Part shown: in pieces, positions 9,175 through 18,440 of the stretch
How positions within the stretch are numbered: the first letter of the stretch is position 1
How the letters are laid out: every line of letters begins with the position of its first letter
Origin: Pseudomonas sp. MWU13-2105
GTDB taxonomy: Bacteria > Pseudomonadota > Gammaproteobacteria > Pseudomonadales > Pseudomonadaceae
Direction of reading: 5' to 3'
Assembly (NCBI RefSeq): GCF_023242315.1
Contig: NZ_JALLIY010000006.1
Location: 305,993 to 369,992 of the forward strand
DNA: 64,000 nucleotides
Program-made: the position numbers and the translations under genes
The notes under the pieces: generated by a model
The model's database searches: none
The model's input: only the letters and a program-made list of their open reading frames with translations
What the model was told of the DNA's origin: nothing

Positions 9175-12100
9175 ATGTCTGCCCCATCCCCTGTCTATTA
9201 CCTGTCCCAGGCCATGGAGCTGCGCGACAGCCCCAGCAAACTGGAACAATCACTGAATATCCAGAACGCCGACCGCAACTGGCTGCGCAACCTGTTCCTG
9301 GCCAGCCAGGATGCGCGCCAGGCACTCGATCCGCCGATGTTCGTCGATAAACTGTTCATCATGGCGCAAGGCTCTCCGGCGGCCGAGCTGGCCGGGGCCT
9401 TTCTGGTCAGTGGCCCCTCCTGGCACCCGGCGTTCCTCTGTACCCCGGCGTTCGGCCTGGAGCGTTTCGACAACCGCGAACAAGTGTTCAAGAAACTGCG
9501 CGAGCGCTTGGACCTGGCCCCGCAACGTGACGAACTGCTGCGCTTCGTCGCCATGAGGATCAAGACCACTATCCGTTATGAGCCGCCGCCCACCCTGGTC
9601 TCGGAGCCGATCCGGGGCATCGTCCTGACCGATCGGCGGCAATCCATCGAAAGCTACCTGGAATACACCCTGAAGAACCTGCATGACGAATTGCTCGGGT
9701 TGCCCACGCTCACGTCCCTGCTCAACCAACTGCTCGAAAGCACACTGGGCAAGCGTTTCGCCCAGGTCAGCCTGACGGCCCTGCGGGTCATCAGCCATGC
9801 ACCGCCGACTTCGGACGGCCCCACGCCCCCGCTTCCACTGCGGCAGGTCTCGACCCGGATGCTCAGCGAGGCCTTGCTGGAATGCTACAACCACGGCGGT
9901 TGGCCCACAGGACAGACCCGCGAATTCATCGCACCCGGTTATACCTCCCCGGTGACGGATACCGCGACCTGGGAAAGGACCATTGCGAGTCTCTCCGGCC
10001 AGTTGAACAATTACCTGGAAAGCGCCCTGCAAACCTTCTGGAAAGAGTCCCTCGACAACGGGCAGCCCCGCCAGGACCTGTTTATCGATGCCATGGGCAC
10101 ACGCTTTCGAGCCGAACTGCTCCGGCAGGAACAGGACTGGAATGCGCTCAGTCCCGAGGACTTCTACTCCCTGTGCGGGCTTTACCCCCTGGAGACCACA
10201 CGACTGCGGGATCTGACGGTCTATGCCCTGGCGGTGAAAACCCGCGAACGCTCGTCCGTACTGGCCAATGCCTTTGTCGCGCGCAGCGACCGCCAGCAAC
10301 ATCCAGCGCTCTTCCTCTACGCCGCCGGTCGATTGCAGACCTTCGAAAGCGAGCCGGCCCTGCTGGCCTCGCTCAAGGCACGACTCCAGGCCCCCAATCA
10401 AGGCGATGAGCTGCGCCATGGCCTGTCACTGCGCGAACGCGCTGACTTGAAGACCTCGGAAATCACCGGCGTCGCACTGCTACCGGGCGGCCTGTCGGTG
10501 TTCAAGGAGCAGCTCGACAGCATCGTCGCCAAACAATGGGATAATGTGAAATACGTGTTCGAGCGCTATCGCGCCAGCAACGGCGCGCTGGCACTTTTCG
10601 CGGCGTTCGAGCGCGCATTGGATGTTCGAGCCTTGATCGACCCGAGCCTGGCGGCACTCACGCCCCTGGGTCGCTGGAGCCACCGCCTGGACCTCTCGCC
10701 CAGCGAGAAAGCCGTCGAACCGCTCCTGCGGCGCACACTGCAGCCGACCCTGGAGACCGTCCGCTACCAGCTGAAAACGCTGAACGCGCTCAAGACCCGC
10801 CTCGCCGAGGGGCTGGACAAGCGCCCGACCCTCATGACCTTCATCCAAAGCGAACTGTCCAGGGAACTGAAGCTGGCCCATAGAGGCAACCTGTCAGCCG
10901 ACAACCTTTACATCAATCACTATCCCTCCGCCCTTCCCGTACTCGGCGATACAACCCAGGTGCCCAGCAGCTCGCAGAGCATCGTGGAGCATTTCCTGGC
11001 GCGCCTGACCACGCACACCGGCGTATTGACCGCGGCGAGCAATGTCGGCCTGTTCAGCAAGAACAGTGACGGTAGCTGGTCGCGAGTGTCCAACCTGGAC
11101 ATGCCACTGCTCAATACGCTCGTCGACAAGACCCTGGCGGACTTTCTCGGACGCTACCTGCGCCAACAGCGCAGCGTCTACGGCGCGCTGTCCGAGTCCT
11201 TGAGCGAGGCGGTGGGCAGCGGCTTGCGCCGTGAAGTACAGTTCAAGGTGCTACGGGGCGACTTGAACGAAACCGACCTGGAGCTGCTCGACACTGTTCT
11301 CGACAGCCCGCGACGGGACCAGCGTCCCGGCTTGCGCGGTTTCATTCCGGATGCCTTCGCACTCACCCTCGGCACCGACGCCGCGGCAACGCCGGTCAAA
11401 CTGCACAACTGCTTCCTGCTCACCGAACGCGGCGGCCTGAACAGCGAACACTCCGGCAGCGTGCTGCTCTGGACCCCGGTCCAGGGCGCGGAAGCCTTCC
11501 CCTCGTTTCACGCCGCCGAAGTCGAACTGCAACGGCGCTTGCATGACCCCCTGGACCGCCTGGCACTGCTGGAACAGATCGCCAGAAACGAACGAGCGGC
11601 GATTCCAGCCCTCCCGCCAAACCCTCACGACAATCATCGGGCCTATCCCGCCCTGGGCTTTGAACTCATTCAAAACGGCTTTCGCGGCAATCGACAACAC
11701 TCGCTGATCGACAAGGCGCTGGGCGATCTGGCCCACGCGGCGGCCTCATCCTACGCGGGCGAACACTTTCACCAGCATCTGCAGTCCTGCCTCGAGACCC
11801 ACGCGACGGTGCCCCCCCTCGAAAAAGCCATCCAGGCCGCGGAAAACGCCGCGCTGCACCTGGCACTGCCTGCCTGGTTGGCCAGCACCACCGACAGCCG
11901 TCAGTTCGCCCTGGCAAGCCTGCTCGATCGCTATCGCCAGGACGCCGCGACAACAGCGGATTATCACCAGGACATTCCCGATATCCGCGACAACGCCCGG
12001 ACCAAGGTCATGAGCCTGCTTTCCAGGGACTTTCCAGCGACACAGCTGGACCCGGACAAGGTCAGTGTCTCGCTGAAGCCAAAGAATGCCGCCATGTTCA

Positions 12101-13422
12101 TCCGTGAATCACTGACCGACTTCGCCCTGCGGCACTTCGACGACATCGACCAAAGCTCGATTGTCGTCGGTACGCCGACGGGCCCGCTGCCCCGGGAACT
12201 GAGCAACGAGCGTCTCAAGACCCTGGTGAAAGAGGCTGCCGTTGGCAGCCACTATGCGAACCTGCTGGCCTCCTATCTGTCCGACAGCGCACGACGCCGT
12301 CCGGCCTTCAGCAAACATTTTTTCTGGCAAAGCCTGCTGCACGCCTTCACCCAGGTGATTCGCAACACACTGTCCGCCACCGCCCACGGCTATATCAAGC
12401 ACCTGCTGGCGATGCCGGACGGCCTGGCGAGGAAACCCTTGAACGGACAGAGCATCGACCTCCGGCCGCTGGCGTTGATCAGCGGCACCCAGGCACCAGC
12501 CGACCCCGTGGCCGGGTTCTACCTGATTGGCCCCAAACCCGGCGAGCGCGGCCCACGCATCCTCTTCACACCACAAGGCCCGCAGCCAACTTTCCAGGAA
12601 TACACCGACGATGCCGCCCTGCTTGCCGACCTCAAGCACTCGGACAGCCTGCAACAACGGGTCCTCGACAGGCTCGCCCACGAACGGCGCGCGCATTACG
12701 CGCAACGGGTATTCGGCGCACAACGCGCGGCCCTGGGGATCAGCGACAATCCGTTGCGCGGCAATCTCTTCCAGCGCCTCTACCAGGACACAACGGCGCT
12801 GCTCGGGAACATGCTCGGTCGGCAGAGCGTGCAAGACCAGCAGCCGGCCTGGAGCAACGTCTTGTCCTGGCTCAAAGGTGGCCTGCAGCAGGGCGCAATG
12901 TTCATGCTCGGGCGCTTGCGCTTGCCACTGCTCATCTGGCAGACCCTGCCGCAGCTCAAGGATGCGACACAAAAGGCCTGGCAGGGCCGGTGGGGCGAGG
13001 CCATCGAGGAGTTCGTCAGCAGCCTGGCGCAACTGGCCGTGGCGCGCCGGGGCTGGAGCCAAACGAGCCTTGCCGGCGGCGCGCAGACAGAAACCGAAAC
13101 GATCATCGAGTCGCCCTTTCCCGCGCCGGCCTGGGGCGACAGTCGCCTGACGCCCGGACAAAAAGCCATGCTCCTCGGCCACGAAGCCCATGAGGTGGCC
13201 TTGGAGGACATGACCCTGGACCTGGCCGCCGGCCTGTACAAGGACACGGTAACCGGCAACAGCTTTGCCGCGGTCGGCGGAAAAGTCTTCCAGGTCCAGG
13301 AAGACGACCGGCGCTGGCGCATCGTCAAGGACAACGCCCGGGGCCCCTGGCTACAACAGAACCGGCATAAACAGTGGTCATTCGCCCTGCAGGGACACTG
13401 CATCGAGGACCTTTCGCAATGA
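9175..13422 (+). CDS. Dermonecrotic-toxin-like protein, paralog lacking the C-terminal HExxH part
   Basis: This 1415-residue protein is collinear with the upstream 1731-residue protein from its first residues (SQAMELRDSPSKLEQSL against SEALEQRDAPNAREKAL) to the segment just before the metal-binding domain. It shows the same four internal modules, for example ELAGAFLVS near residue 72 and HNCFLLTERGGL near 743. It stops at a TGA at 13420, exactly where the paralog continues. The next frame starts on the overlapping ATGA. The missing C-terminus is encoded there, so this is a split gene: a frameshift mutation, a sequencing error, or real separation into two subunits. Confidence 0.75.
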   Translation: MSAPSPVYYLSQAMELRDSPSKLEQSLNIQNADRNWLRNLFLASQDARQALDPPMFVDKLFIMAQGSPAAELAGAFLVSGPSWHPAFLCTPAFGLERFDNREQVFKKLRERLDLAPQRDELLRFVAMRIKTTIRYEPPPTLVSEPIRGIVLTDRRQSIESYLEYTLKNLHDELLGLPTLTSLLNQLLESTLGKRFAQVSLTALRVISHAPPTSDGPTPPLPLRQVSTRMLSEALLECYNHGGWPTGQTREFIAPGYTSPVTDTATWERTIASLSGQLNNYLESALQTFWKESLDNGQPRQDLFIDAMGTRFRAELLRQEQDWNALSPEDFYSLCGLYPLETTRLRDLTVYALAVKTRERSSVLANAFVARSDRQQHPALFLYAAGRLQTFESEPALLASLKARLQAPNQGDELRHGLSLRERADLKTSEITGVALLPGGLSVFKEQLDSIVAKQWDNVKYVFERYRASNGALALFAAFERALDVRALIDPSLAALTPLGRWSHRLDLSPSEKAVEPLLRRTLQPTLETVRYQLKTLNALKTRLAEGLDKRPTLMTFIQSELSRELKLAHRGNLSADNLYINHYPSALPVLGDTTQVPSSSQSIVEHFLARLTTHTGVLTAASNVGLFSKNSDGSWSRVSNLDMPLLNTLVDKTLADFLGRYLRQQRSVYGALSESLSEAVGSGLRREVQFKVLRGDLNETDLELLDTVLDSPRRDQRPGLRGFIPDAFALTLGTDAAATPVKLHNCFLLTERGGLNSEHSGSVLLWTPVQGAEAFPSFHAAEVELQRRLHDPLDRLALLEQIARNERAAIPALPPNPHDNHRAYPALGFELIQNGFRGNRQHSLIDKALGDLAHAAASSYAGEHFHQHLQSCLETHATVPPLEKAIQAAENAALHLALPAWLASTTDSRQFALASLLDRYRQDAATTADYHQDIPDIRDNARTKVMSLLSRDFPATQLDPDKVSVSLKPKNAAMFIRESLTDFALRHFDDIDQSSIVVGTPTGPLPRELSNERLKTLVKEAAVGSHYANLLASYLSDSARRRPAFSKHFFWQSLLHAFTQVIRNTLSATAHGYIKHLLAMPDGLARKPLNGQSIDLRPLALISGTQAPADPVAGFYLIGPKPGERGPRILFTPQGPQPTFQEYTDDAALLADLKHSDSLQQRVLDRLAHERRAHYAQRVFGAQRAALGISDNPLRGNLFQRLYQDTTALLGNMLGRQSVQDQQPAWSNVLSWLKGGLQQGAMFMLGRLRLPLLIWQTLPQLKDATQKAWQGRWGEAIEEFVSSLAQLAVARRGWSQTSLAGGAQTETETIIESPFPAPAWGDSRLTPGQKAMLLGHEAHEVALEDMTLDLAAGLYKDTVTGNSFAAVGGKVFQVQEDDRRWRIVKDNARGPWLQQNRHKQWSFALQGHCIEDLSQ

Positions 13423-14387
13423 CACTGTTCAATTATTGCGCGAACCGAAAGGCGATCCGCGAGGAAATGCGCGTACAGGCGGTCGGGATTGACAGTATCC
13501 GTCTGCTCTACCCCAACCGGGCCCGCCTGATCCGCCATGGTCACGAACAAGCGGTGGGCTATCTGACTGCAGCCATGAGGAACATGGACCGACTTTTTTC
13601 CGACACCGCGCTGGATCGAAAACGCCGCCTCTTCGTGGAAAAGTTCTTCGATACCTCAGTAGTGAGTGAAAGCATGATCAGGAAAATCAAGTTCCGCGCC
13701 CACATGTTGCTCGGGGAGCTGCTCAAGCCATCGCTCAACCCCGAGAACTCGTTACGTTATGTCGTGGGTTCGGCCCTGTATCCGGAGCAGCGCGTCCAGG
13801 CGTTCACCTTGCCCAACGAAACGGCCAGGAGAATCTATTTGACCGAGCGTTTTTTCGACCCCGGCTTCCAGGCCTACCTGCCCCTGCGCCCGCGGACCTT
13901 CGACATGCTGGGGCACAACATGGCGGCGGTCCTGCTGCATGAAGTCAGCCACCTGGTCCTCGACACGCTCGACTTCAGTTATCTGGACTCAAGCCGGCCG
14001 TTCGTGGATCTGCTGGATACCAGCACGCTGGTGGGAAGGCTGCGCCACGACGCCCTGGAGCGGGTCCAGGAGCACTCCTTCTCCAGTAGCACCCCCGATA
14101 ACGAACTGTTCAAGGAATCCCACGATGACGACCGGCACTGGCATGATGTGGCGGGAAAGCATTTACAACGTCTGTTGCTACTCACCGGCGCCCGGAGCCT
14201 GGATGAAGCCCGGCGGATTTTTGTCTCGGATGAGAACAAGAGAGTCGATGTCATGCTGGACAACGCAGACTCCCTGACATTGTTGCTCGCTCACCTGGGA
14301 AGACCGCCCGAGTACCATCCGATGCCACGGACGGAGGCCAAGCGTATGCCCGGGATCCAGCCCAGCCCGGGCGGCAAGGCTCATTGA
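13419..14387 (+). CDS. Separated C-terminal HExxH (putative metallopeptidase) part of the second toxin-like protein
   Basis: The 322-residue product aligns with the last ~310 residues of the 1731-residue paralog: VQAVGIDSIRLLYP against VQAVGMQAITQLYP, and LHEVSHLVLDTLDFSYLD against IHEFSHVVFDTVDIAYLD. The zinc-motif histidines are H174 and H178, followed by conserved D182 and D185. The ATG overlaps the upstream stop as ATGA, and GAGGA lies about 9 nt before it, so reinitiation is credible. The combined length of the two parts (about 1737) equals the unsplit paralog (1731). It ends 7 bp inside the convergent dpkA. No signal peptide is visible. Confidence 0.75.
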   Translation: MTLFNYCANRKAIREEMRVQAVGIDSIRLLYPNRARLIRHGHEQAVGYLTAAMRNMDRLFSDTALDRKRRLFVEKFFDTSVVSESMIRKIKFRAHMLLGELLKPSLNPENSLRYVVGSALYPEQRVQAFTLPNETARRIYLTERFFDPGFQAYLPLRPRTFDMLGHNMAAVLLHEVSHLVLDTLDFSYLDSSRPFVDLLDTSTLVGRLRHDALERVQEHSFSSSTPDNELFKESHDDDRHWHDVAGKHLQRLLLLTGARSLDEARRIFVSDENKRVDVMLDNADSLTLLLAHLGRPPEYHPMPRTEAKRMPGIQPSPGGKAH

Positions 14388-15409
14388 GCGGCCAGGTCGC
14401 GCAACTGTTGCAGATCGTGCCCGGCCAGCACGATCCCGTCGCGCAGCGACTCGGCCCGCTGCTGGTGACGCCGGTCCCCCGGCAGGCGTTGCAGGCCAAC
14501 CCCCTGCATCTGCTCGACCAGTGTCCGGGCGCGCTCGGCGAAGTCCTGCCCCGCCGACTTGGCGGGGTCGATGACAATGATCAACTGCCCGGTCCAGGGG
14601 GTCTTGGCACCGGGATGTTTCGACCAGTCGAACTCGAAGGAAAAATTCCCGCCGGTCAGGGCCGCCGCCAGCAACTCGACCATCATCGACAACGCCGACC
14701 CCTTGTGGCCGCCGAACGGCAGCAGCGCGCCGCCATCGAGGATCGCCTTGGGGTCGCAGGTCGGCTGGCCGGCGCGGTCCACGCCGATGCCGGGCGGCAG
14801 GCTGCGGCCCTCGCGGGCGGCAATTTGCACATCGCCATGGGCCATGGCGCTGGTGGCCAGATCGAATACGATCGGATCGCCGCCAGCGCGCGGCGCGGCA
14901 AAGGCGATCGGGTTGGTGCCGAACAGCGGGCGCTCGGCACCATGGGGCACCACGCAAGTCATGCTGTTGACCACGCTCAGGGCCACCAGCCCCTGATAGG
15001 CGAAAGGCTCGACATCCGGCCAGAGCGCGGCGAAGTGATGGGAGTTGCGGATTGCCAGCACGGCAATCCCGGCACTGCGGGCCTTTTCCAGCAACAACGC
15101 GCGGGCGGCGGCAAGAGCCGGCTGGGCGAAACCGTTGGCGGCATCGACCCGGACAAAGCCGGAAGCTACATCCTCGACCCGCGGGATCGCCTTGCCATCC
15201 ACCCAGCCGCTGGCAAGCGTGGAGACATAACCGGGAATCCGGAATATACCGTGACTGTGGGCACCGTCGCGCTCAGCGCTGGCGCAGTTCTCGGCCAGGA
15301 CCCGGGCGACTTCCGCCGAGGTGCCATGGCGCTGGAAAATCTGGGCAAGCAATGCCACCAGATCACTGTAGGAAATCGTTTGAGTAGCCGTCTCGCTGGG
15401 TACAGACAT
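14381..15409 (-). CDS. dpkA: Delta1-piperideine-2-carboxylate / delta1-pyrroline-2-carboxylate reductase
   Basis: This 342-residue protein belongs to the malate/L-lactate dehydrogenase-like (Ldh2) fold and closely resembles Pseudomonas DpkA in what I can recall of that sequence, including CASAERDGAHSHGIFRIPGYVSTL, NSHHFAALWPDVEPFA and GALLPFGGHKGSALSMMVELL. The enzyme uses NADPH to reduce the cyclic imines from D-lysine and D-proline to L-pipecolate and L-proline. The ATG at 15409 has GGAGC 5 nt upstream; the frame is open further upstream but lacks a ribosome site. A LysR gene lies upstream on the same strand. It overlaps the convergent metallopeptidase-like gene by 7 bp. Confidence 0.9.
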   Translation of the reverse strand: MSVPSETATQTISYSDLVALLAQIFQRHGTSAEVARVLAENCASAERDGAHSHGIFRIPGYVSTLASGWVDGKAIPRVEDVASGFVRVDAANGFAQPALAAARALLLEKARSAGIAVLAIRNSHHFAALWPDVEPFAYQGLVALSVVNSMTCVVPHGAERPLFGTNPIAFAAPRAGGDPIVFDLATSAMAHGDVQIAAREGRSLPPGIGVDRAGQPTCDPKAILDGGALLPFGGHKGSALSMMVELLAAALTGGNFSFEFDWSKHPGAKTPWTGQLIIVIDPAKSAGQDFAERARTLVEQMQGVGLQRLPGDRRHQQRAESLRDGIVLAGHDLQQLRDLAAQ

Positions 15410-15482
15410 CCGAAGCTCCGATTCCGATTCATTTGTTATTCGATGGATAGAGAGAAAAGTAGTGCTTGGGCAGGCGTCCAGA

Positions 15483-16433
15483 CTATCCGGCGGCGAGGGA
15501 CCGCTTGTCAAACAGGGCATCGAAGCGTTGACCCAACTGCTGCTCGGCGAACTGCTCGAGGATGAAGTCGACAAAGGCCCGGGTCTTGCCCGGGAGCAAT
15601 TTGTGCTCGGCGTAGTAAATCGAAATATGACCGTCGTCGACGTACCAGTCGGGCAGCACCCGCTGCAGGGTCCCGGCCTGCAACCAGGGCACCGCGAACG
15701 GCATGCTCACCAGCGCCACGCCCAGGCCCTGGGCCGCCACCGCGCAGGCGGCTTCCGAGTCGCTCATGGTCATCCGCGCGCCGAGGCCCAAGGGTTGATG
15801 TTCGCCGTCGCGACCGCTCAATTGCCAGGAACGCACCCGCCCGGTCTGTGGTGAACGGATCAGGATGCCGTCGCAGCGGTGCAAATCCTCGGGCGTGCTC
15901 ACGGCCGCCTGGCGCGCCAGATAATCCGCCGACGCCACCAGCACCCGATGGGCCACCGTCAGCTTGCGGGCCACCACGCCCAGGGGCAGTTCGAAACCAC
16001 CACCAATGGCCGCGTCGAAACCCTGGCCGATCAGGTCGACCTGGCGGTTATCAAAATGCCAGTCCGGGCGGATGTCCGGGAAACGCCGCAGGAACTCAGC
16101 GAGCAGCGGCACCACATAGAGACGCCCGAATACCGTGCCCATGCTGACCTTGAGCGTTCCGGCCGGACGGCCCTCGACGCTGGCCAGGTTGGCAACGGCA
16201 TTCTGGATGGTGTGCAGGCTGGCACTGACTTCGCCGAGGAACAATTGCCCGGCTTCGGTCAGCCGCAGGCTGCGGGTGCTGCGCTGGAACAGGCGGACAC
16301 CGAGTCGCGCCTCCAGTTTGGCGACGCTCTTGCCGACCGCCGCCGGGGTCAGGCTCAGGCGCCGCGCCGCTTCGGCGAAGCTGCCGACTTCGGCGCTGCG
16401 GACAAAACACTCGATGCTGCTGAAGGTTTCCAT
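15483..16433 (-). CDS. LysR-family transcriptional regulator
   Basis: This 316-residue protein has a LysR helix-turn-helix at about residues 17-36 (SFAEAARRLSLTPAAVGKSV) and a periplasmic-binding-like effector domain from about 90. Its sequence style (RSTRSLRLTEAG, GFDAAIGGG) places it in the large DsdC/YafC-like group that often controls a divergent oxidoreductase. It is divergent from the SDR gene at 16572, with 138 bp between starts and an operator-like site at 16445. A GTG three codons upstream is an alternative start. The inducer is not predictable. Confidence 0.9.
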   Translation of the reverse strand: METFSSIECFVRSAEVGSFAEAARRLSLTPAAVGKSVAKLEARLGVRLFQRSTRSLRLTEAGQLFLGEVSASLHTIQNAVANLASVEGRPAGTLKVSMGTVFGRLYVVPLLAEFLRRFPDIRPDWHFDNRQVDLIGQGFDAAIGGGFELPLGVVARKLTVAHRVLVASADYLARQAAVSTPEDLHRCDGILIRSPQTGRVRSWQLSGRDGEHQPLGLGARMTMSDSEAACAVAAQGLGVALVSMPFAVPWLQAGTLQRVLPDWYVDDGHISIYYAEHKLLPGKTRAFVDFILEQFAEQQLGQRFDALFDKRSLAAG

Positions 16434-16444
16434 AAGCGTCACTC

Positions 16445-16459
16445 TAAACTTTTGGTTTA
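16445..16459. promoter_or_regulatory. Candidate LysR operator between the LysR and SDR genes
   Basis: TAAAC-N5-GTTTA is a perfect dyad of the kind LysR proteins bind. A second outer pair, CACTCT (16440) and AGAGTG (16463), frames it slightly off-centre. It lies 12 bp upstream of the regulator's ATG and about 110 bp before the SDR start, suiting autoregulation and divergent control. Confidence 0.5.
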
Positions 16460-16571
16460 CACAGAGTGTAACGATTACCGTCTACACAGCCAGTAATCCG
16501 CGGTCGATACTCGGCTCCAACAACAAGGCCCGCTGTCTTCCCATCCCCGGCCTTGAACTTTGGAGAACGAC

Positions 16572-17318
16572 ATGACTGAACAAAATCTCAACGGCAAAGT
16601 GGCCCTGGTCCAGGGCGGCTCGCGCGGCATCGGCGCGGCCATCGTCAAACGCCTGGCGGCCCAGGGCGCGGCCGTGGCCTTCACCTACGTCAGTTCCGAG
16701 GCCAAGGCCAAGGAGTTGCAGGACAGCGTGCTTGCCGGCGGCGGCAAGGCCCTGGCGATCAAGGCCGACAGCGCCGACGCCGAGGCCATCCGCCATGCGG
16801 TCAGCAACACCGTCGAAACCTTTGGCCGACTCGATATCCTGGTCAACAACGCCGGCGTGCTGGCCATGGCACCGCTTGACGAGTTCAAGCTGGAAGACTT
16901 CGACCGGACCCTGGCGGTGAATGTGCGCAGCGTCTTTATCGCCACCCAGGAAGCCGCCCGGCACATGGGCGAAGGCGGTCGGGTGATCAACATCGGCAGC
17001 ACCAACGCCGAGCGCATGCCGTTCGCCGGGGGCGCCCCGTACGCCATGAGCAAATCCGCGCTGGTGGGCCTGACCAAGGGCCTGGCACGGGATCTCGGGC
17101 CACGGGGCATCACCGTCAACAACGTGCAACCCGGTCCGGTGGACACCGACATGAACCCGGCCGACAGCGATTTCGCCGGGAGCCTGATCAGCCTCATGGC
17201 CGGTGGCCGTTATGGCCGGGTCGAGGAAATCGCCAGCTTCGTCGCCTACCTGGCCGGGCCGGAAGCCGGCTACATCACCGGGGCCAGCCTGACCATCGAT
17301 GGCGGGTTCAGCGCCTGA
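16572..17318 (+). CDS. Short-chain dehydrogenase/reductase (BdcA-like)
   Basis: A 248-residue classical SDR. The cofactor motif GGSRGIGA sits at about 15-22, NNAG near 90-93, and the catalytic Tyr/Lys at Y157 and K161 in YAMSK with the preceding Ser in INIGSTN. The region from NAERMPFAGGAPYAMSKSALVGL to VQPGPVDTDMNPADS resembles E. coli BdcA, reported as a c-di-GMP-binding biofilm dispersal factor. That role cannot be claimed here, since many oxidoreductases share the sequence. The start has GGAG at good spacing. It is divergent from a LysR gene that probably controls it. Confidence 0.88.
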   Translation: MTEQNLNGKVALVQGGSRGIGAAIVKRLAAQGAAVAFTYVSSEAKAKELQDSVLAGGGKALAIKADSADAEAIRHAVSNTVETFGRLDILVNNAGVLAMAPLDEFKLEDFDRTLAVNVRSVFIATQEAARHMGEGGRVINIGSTNAERMPFAGGAPYAMSKSALVGLTKGLARDLGPRGITVNNVQPGPVDTDMNPADSDFAGSLISLMAGGRYGRVEEIASFVAYLAGPEAGYITGASLTIDGGFSA

Positions 17319-17343
17319 GGCGCGGTTGTCCGAACTGACGCCT

Positions 17344-17432
17344 TCGCGAGCACGCTCGGCTCCCACAGGACTGCGGTCGTGCACAGAACTCCGGTTCGAT
17401 CCGCAAACCGTGGGAGCCGAGCTTGCTCGCGA
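17344..17432. repeat. Pseudomonas REP-type inverted repeat pair
   Basis: Two oppositely oriented copies of a GTGGGAGCCGAGC(T)TGCTCGCGA-like unit are separated by about 40 bp, between two convergent genes. The unit recurs at 58174. This is the usual intergenic REPIN arrangement. Confidence 0.8.
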
Positions 17433-17444
17433 TAGCACTCTCCC

Positions 17445-18335
17445 TCACGACACGGCATCCCGCCCGGCCAACGCCTGCTCCAGCAACAGCAGAAATGCCG
17501 CGGCCGCAGGCGTCGGCGTATGCGACCACACCGCGTACAGGTGACGCGACGGCGCGTCGGACACCGGCAGCGTCACCACGCCCTCGAAGCCCTCGGCGAT
17601 CTTCTTCGGCACCAAGCCCAACGCCAGCCCCCGACGCACGAACTCCCCCACCAGCATCACATTGCCCGCCTCGAACTGCACCCGATGGCGCAAGCCCGCC
17701 GCGGCGAAGGCCTCATCGGTCTGACGGCGCCCCGCCGTGCCGGCCTGGAAATCCACCAGCGGCTGGTTCTCCAGCTCCGCCAGCGGCAGACGCTCGAAAC
17801 GGCTCAACGGATGCCCGGGCGGCAGCACCGCCACCAACTCTTCCTCCGCCAGCAAACGCTGCGCCAGGCCCTCGATCTTTTGTCCGGGCCACAGACCGAT
17901 AAACGCCAGGTCCAGCCGCCGCTCATGCACATCGAGCATCAGCGTCTCGCTCTTGCTCATGTTCAGGTGAATATCCACCTGTGGATAAAGTCCGTGGAAA
18001 CGCGCGAGCAAGCCCACCAGGTCGACTTCGGTCAGGGACGAGATCTTGCCGATGGACAGGCTGCCACGCACCTCCCCGGAAGCCGCCGCCACTTCGGCGA
18101 CAATCCGTCGGGTCGCCTCCAGCGCCGGGCGTGCACTGCGCACAAAGGCCTCGCCGGCCGCGGTCAGGCGCACCTTGCGCGAACTGCGCTCGAACAGCGA
18201 CGCGCCAAGATCCTCTTCCAGACGGGCGATCTGATGACTGAGGGCCGACTGCACCACATGGCAGCGCTCGGCCGCGCGGGTGAAGCTGCCCTCGTCCGCC
18301 ACCGCCAGGGCATATTCAATCTGCTTGAGGTTCAT
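17445..18335 (-). CDS. LysR-family transcriptional regulator
   Basis: This 296-residue protein is of CynR/CbbR-like build. The helix-turn-helix spans about residues 17-37 (SFTRAAERCHVVQSALSHQI), followed by the linker helix ERSSRKVRLTAAGEAF and a ligand-binding domain ending near 290. It is divergent from the MFS transporter at 18441 with a 105-bp gap holding a LysR-type box, so the transporter is its likely target. It is convergent with the SDR gene across a REP element. Complete length; nothing odd. Confidence 0.92.
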   Translation of the reverse strand: MNLKQIEYALAVADEGSFTRAAERCHVVQSALSHQIARLEEDLGASLFERSSRKVRLTAAGEAFVRSARPALEATRRIVAEVAAASGEVRGSLSIGKISSLTEVDLVGLLARFHGLYPQVDIHLNMSKSETLMLDVHERRLDLAFIGLWPGQKIEGLAQRLLAEEELVAVLPPGHPLSRFERLPLAELENQPLVDFQAGTAGRRQTDEAFAAAGLRHRVQFEAGNVMLVGEFVRRGLALGLVPKKIAEGFEGVVTLPVSDAPSRHLYAVWSHTPTPAAAAFLLLLEQALAGRDAVS

Positions 18336-18342
18336 CGCCGCT

Positions 18343-18357
18343 ATCTCGTTTCAAGAT
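18343..18357. promoter_or_regulatory. Candidate LysR box between LysR and MFS genes
   Basis: ATCT-N7-AGAT is a 15-bp dyad of the T-N11-A class. It lies 8 bp upstream of the regulator's start codon and about 84 bp before the MFS start, which suits repression of the regulator and activation of the transporter. Confidence 0.5.
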
Positions 18358-18440
18358 GGATAGAATGAAAACAATGCATTGGCGTCATGCTAGGACATTC
18401 CAGATAATTCGTGCATCTAATTCCTACTCAGAGACAGTCA

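Noticed and set aside
9250..10419. 389-codon open frame on the minus strand
   Set aside because: Shadow of the second giant toxin-like gene; low-complexity Gln/Gly-rich content.
13405..13422. Programmed -1 ribosomal frameshift joining the split toxin frames
   Set aside because: No X-XXY-YYZ slippery heptamer or downstream pseudoknot is visible; the ATGA with GAGGA fits reinitiation better.
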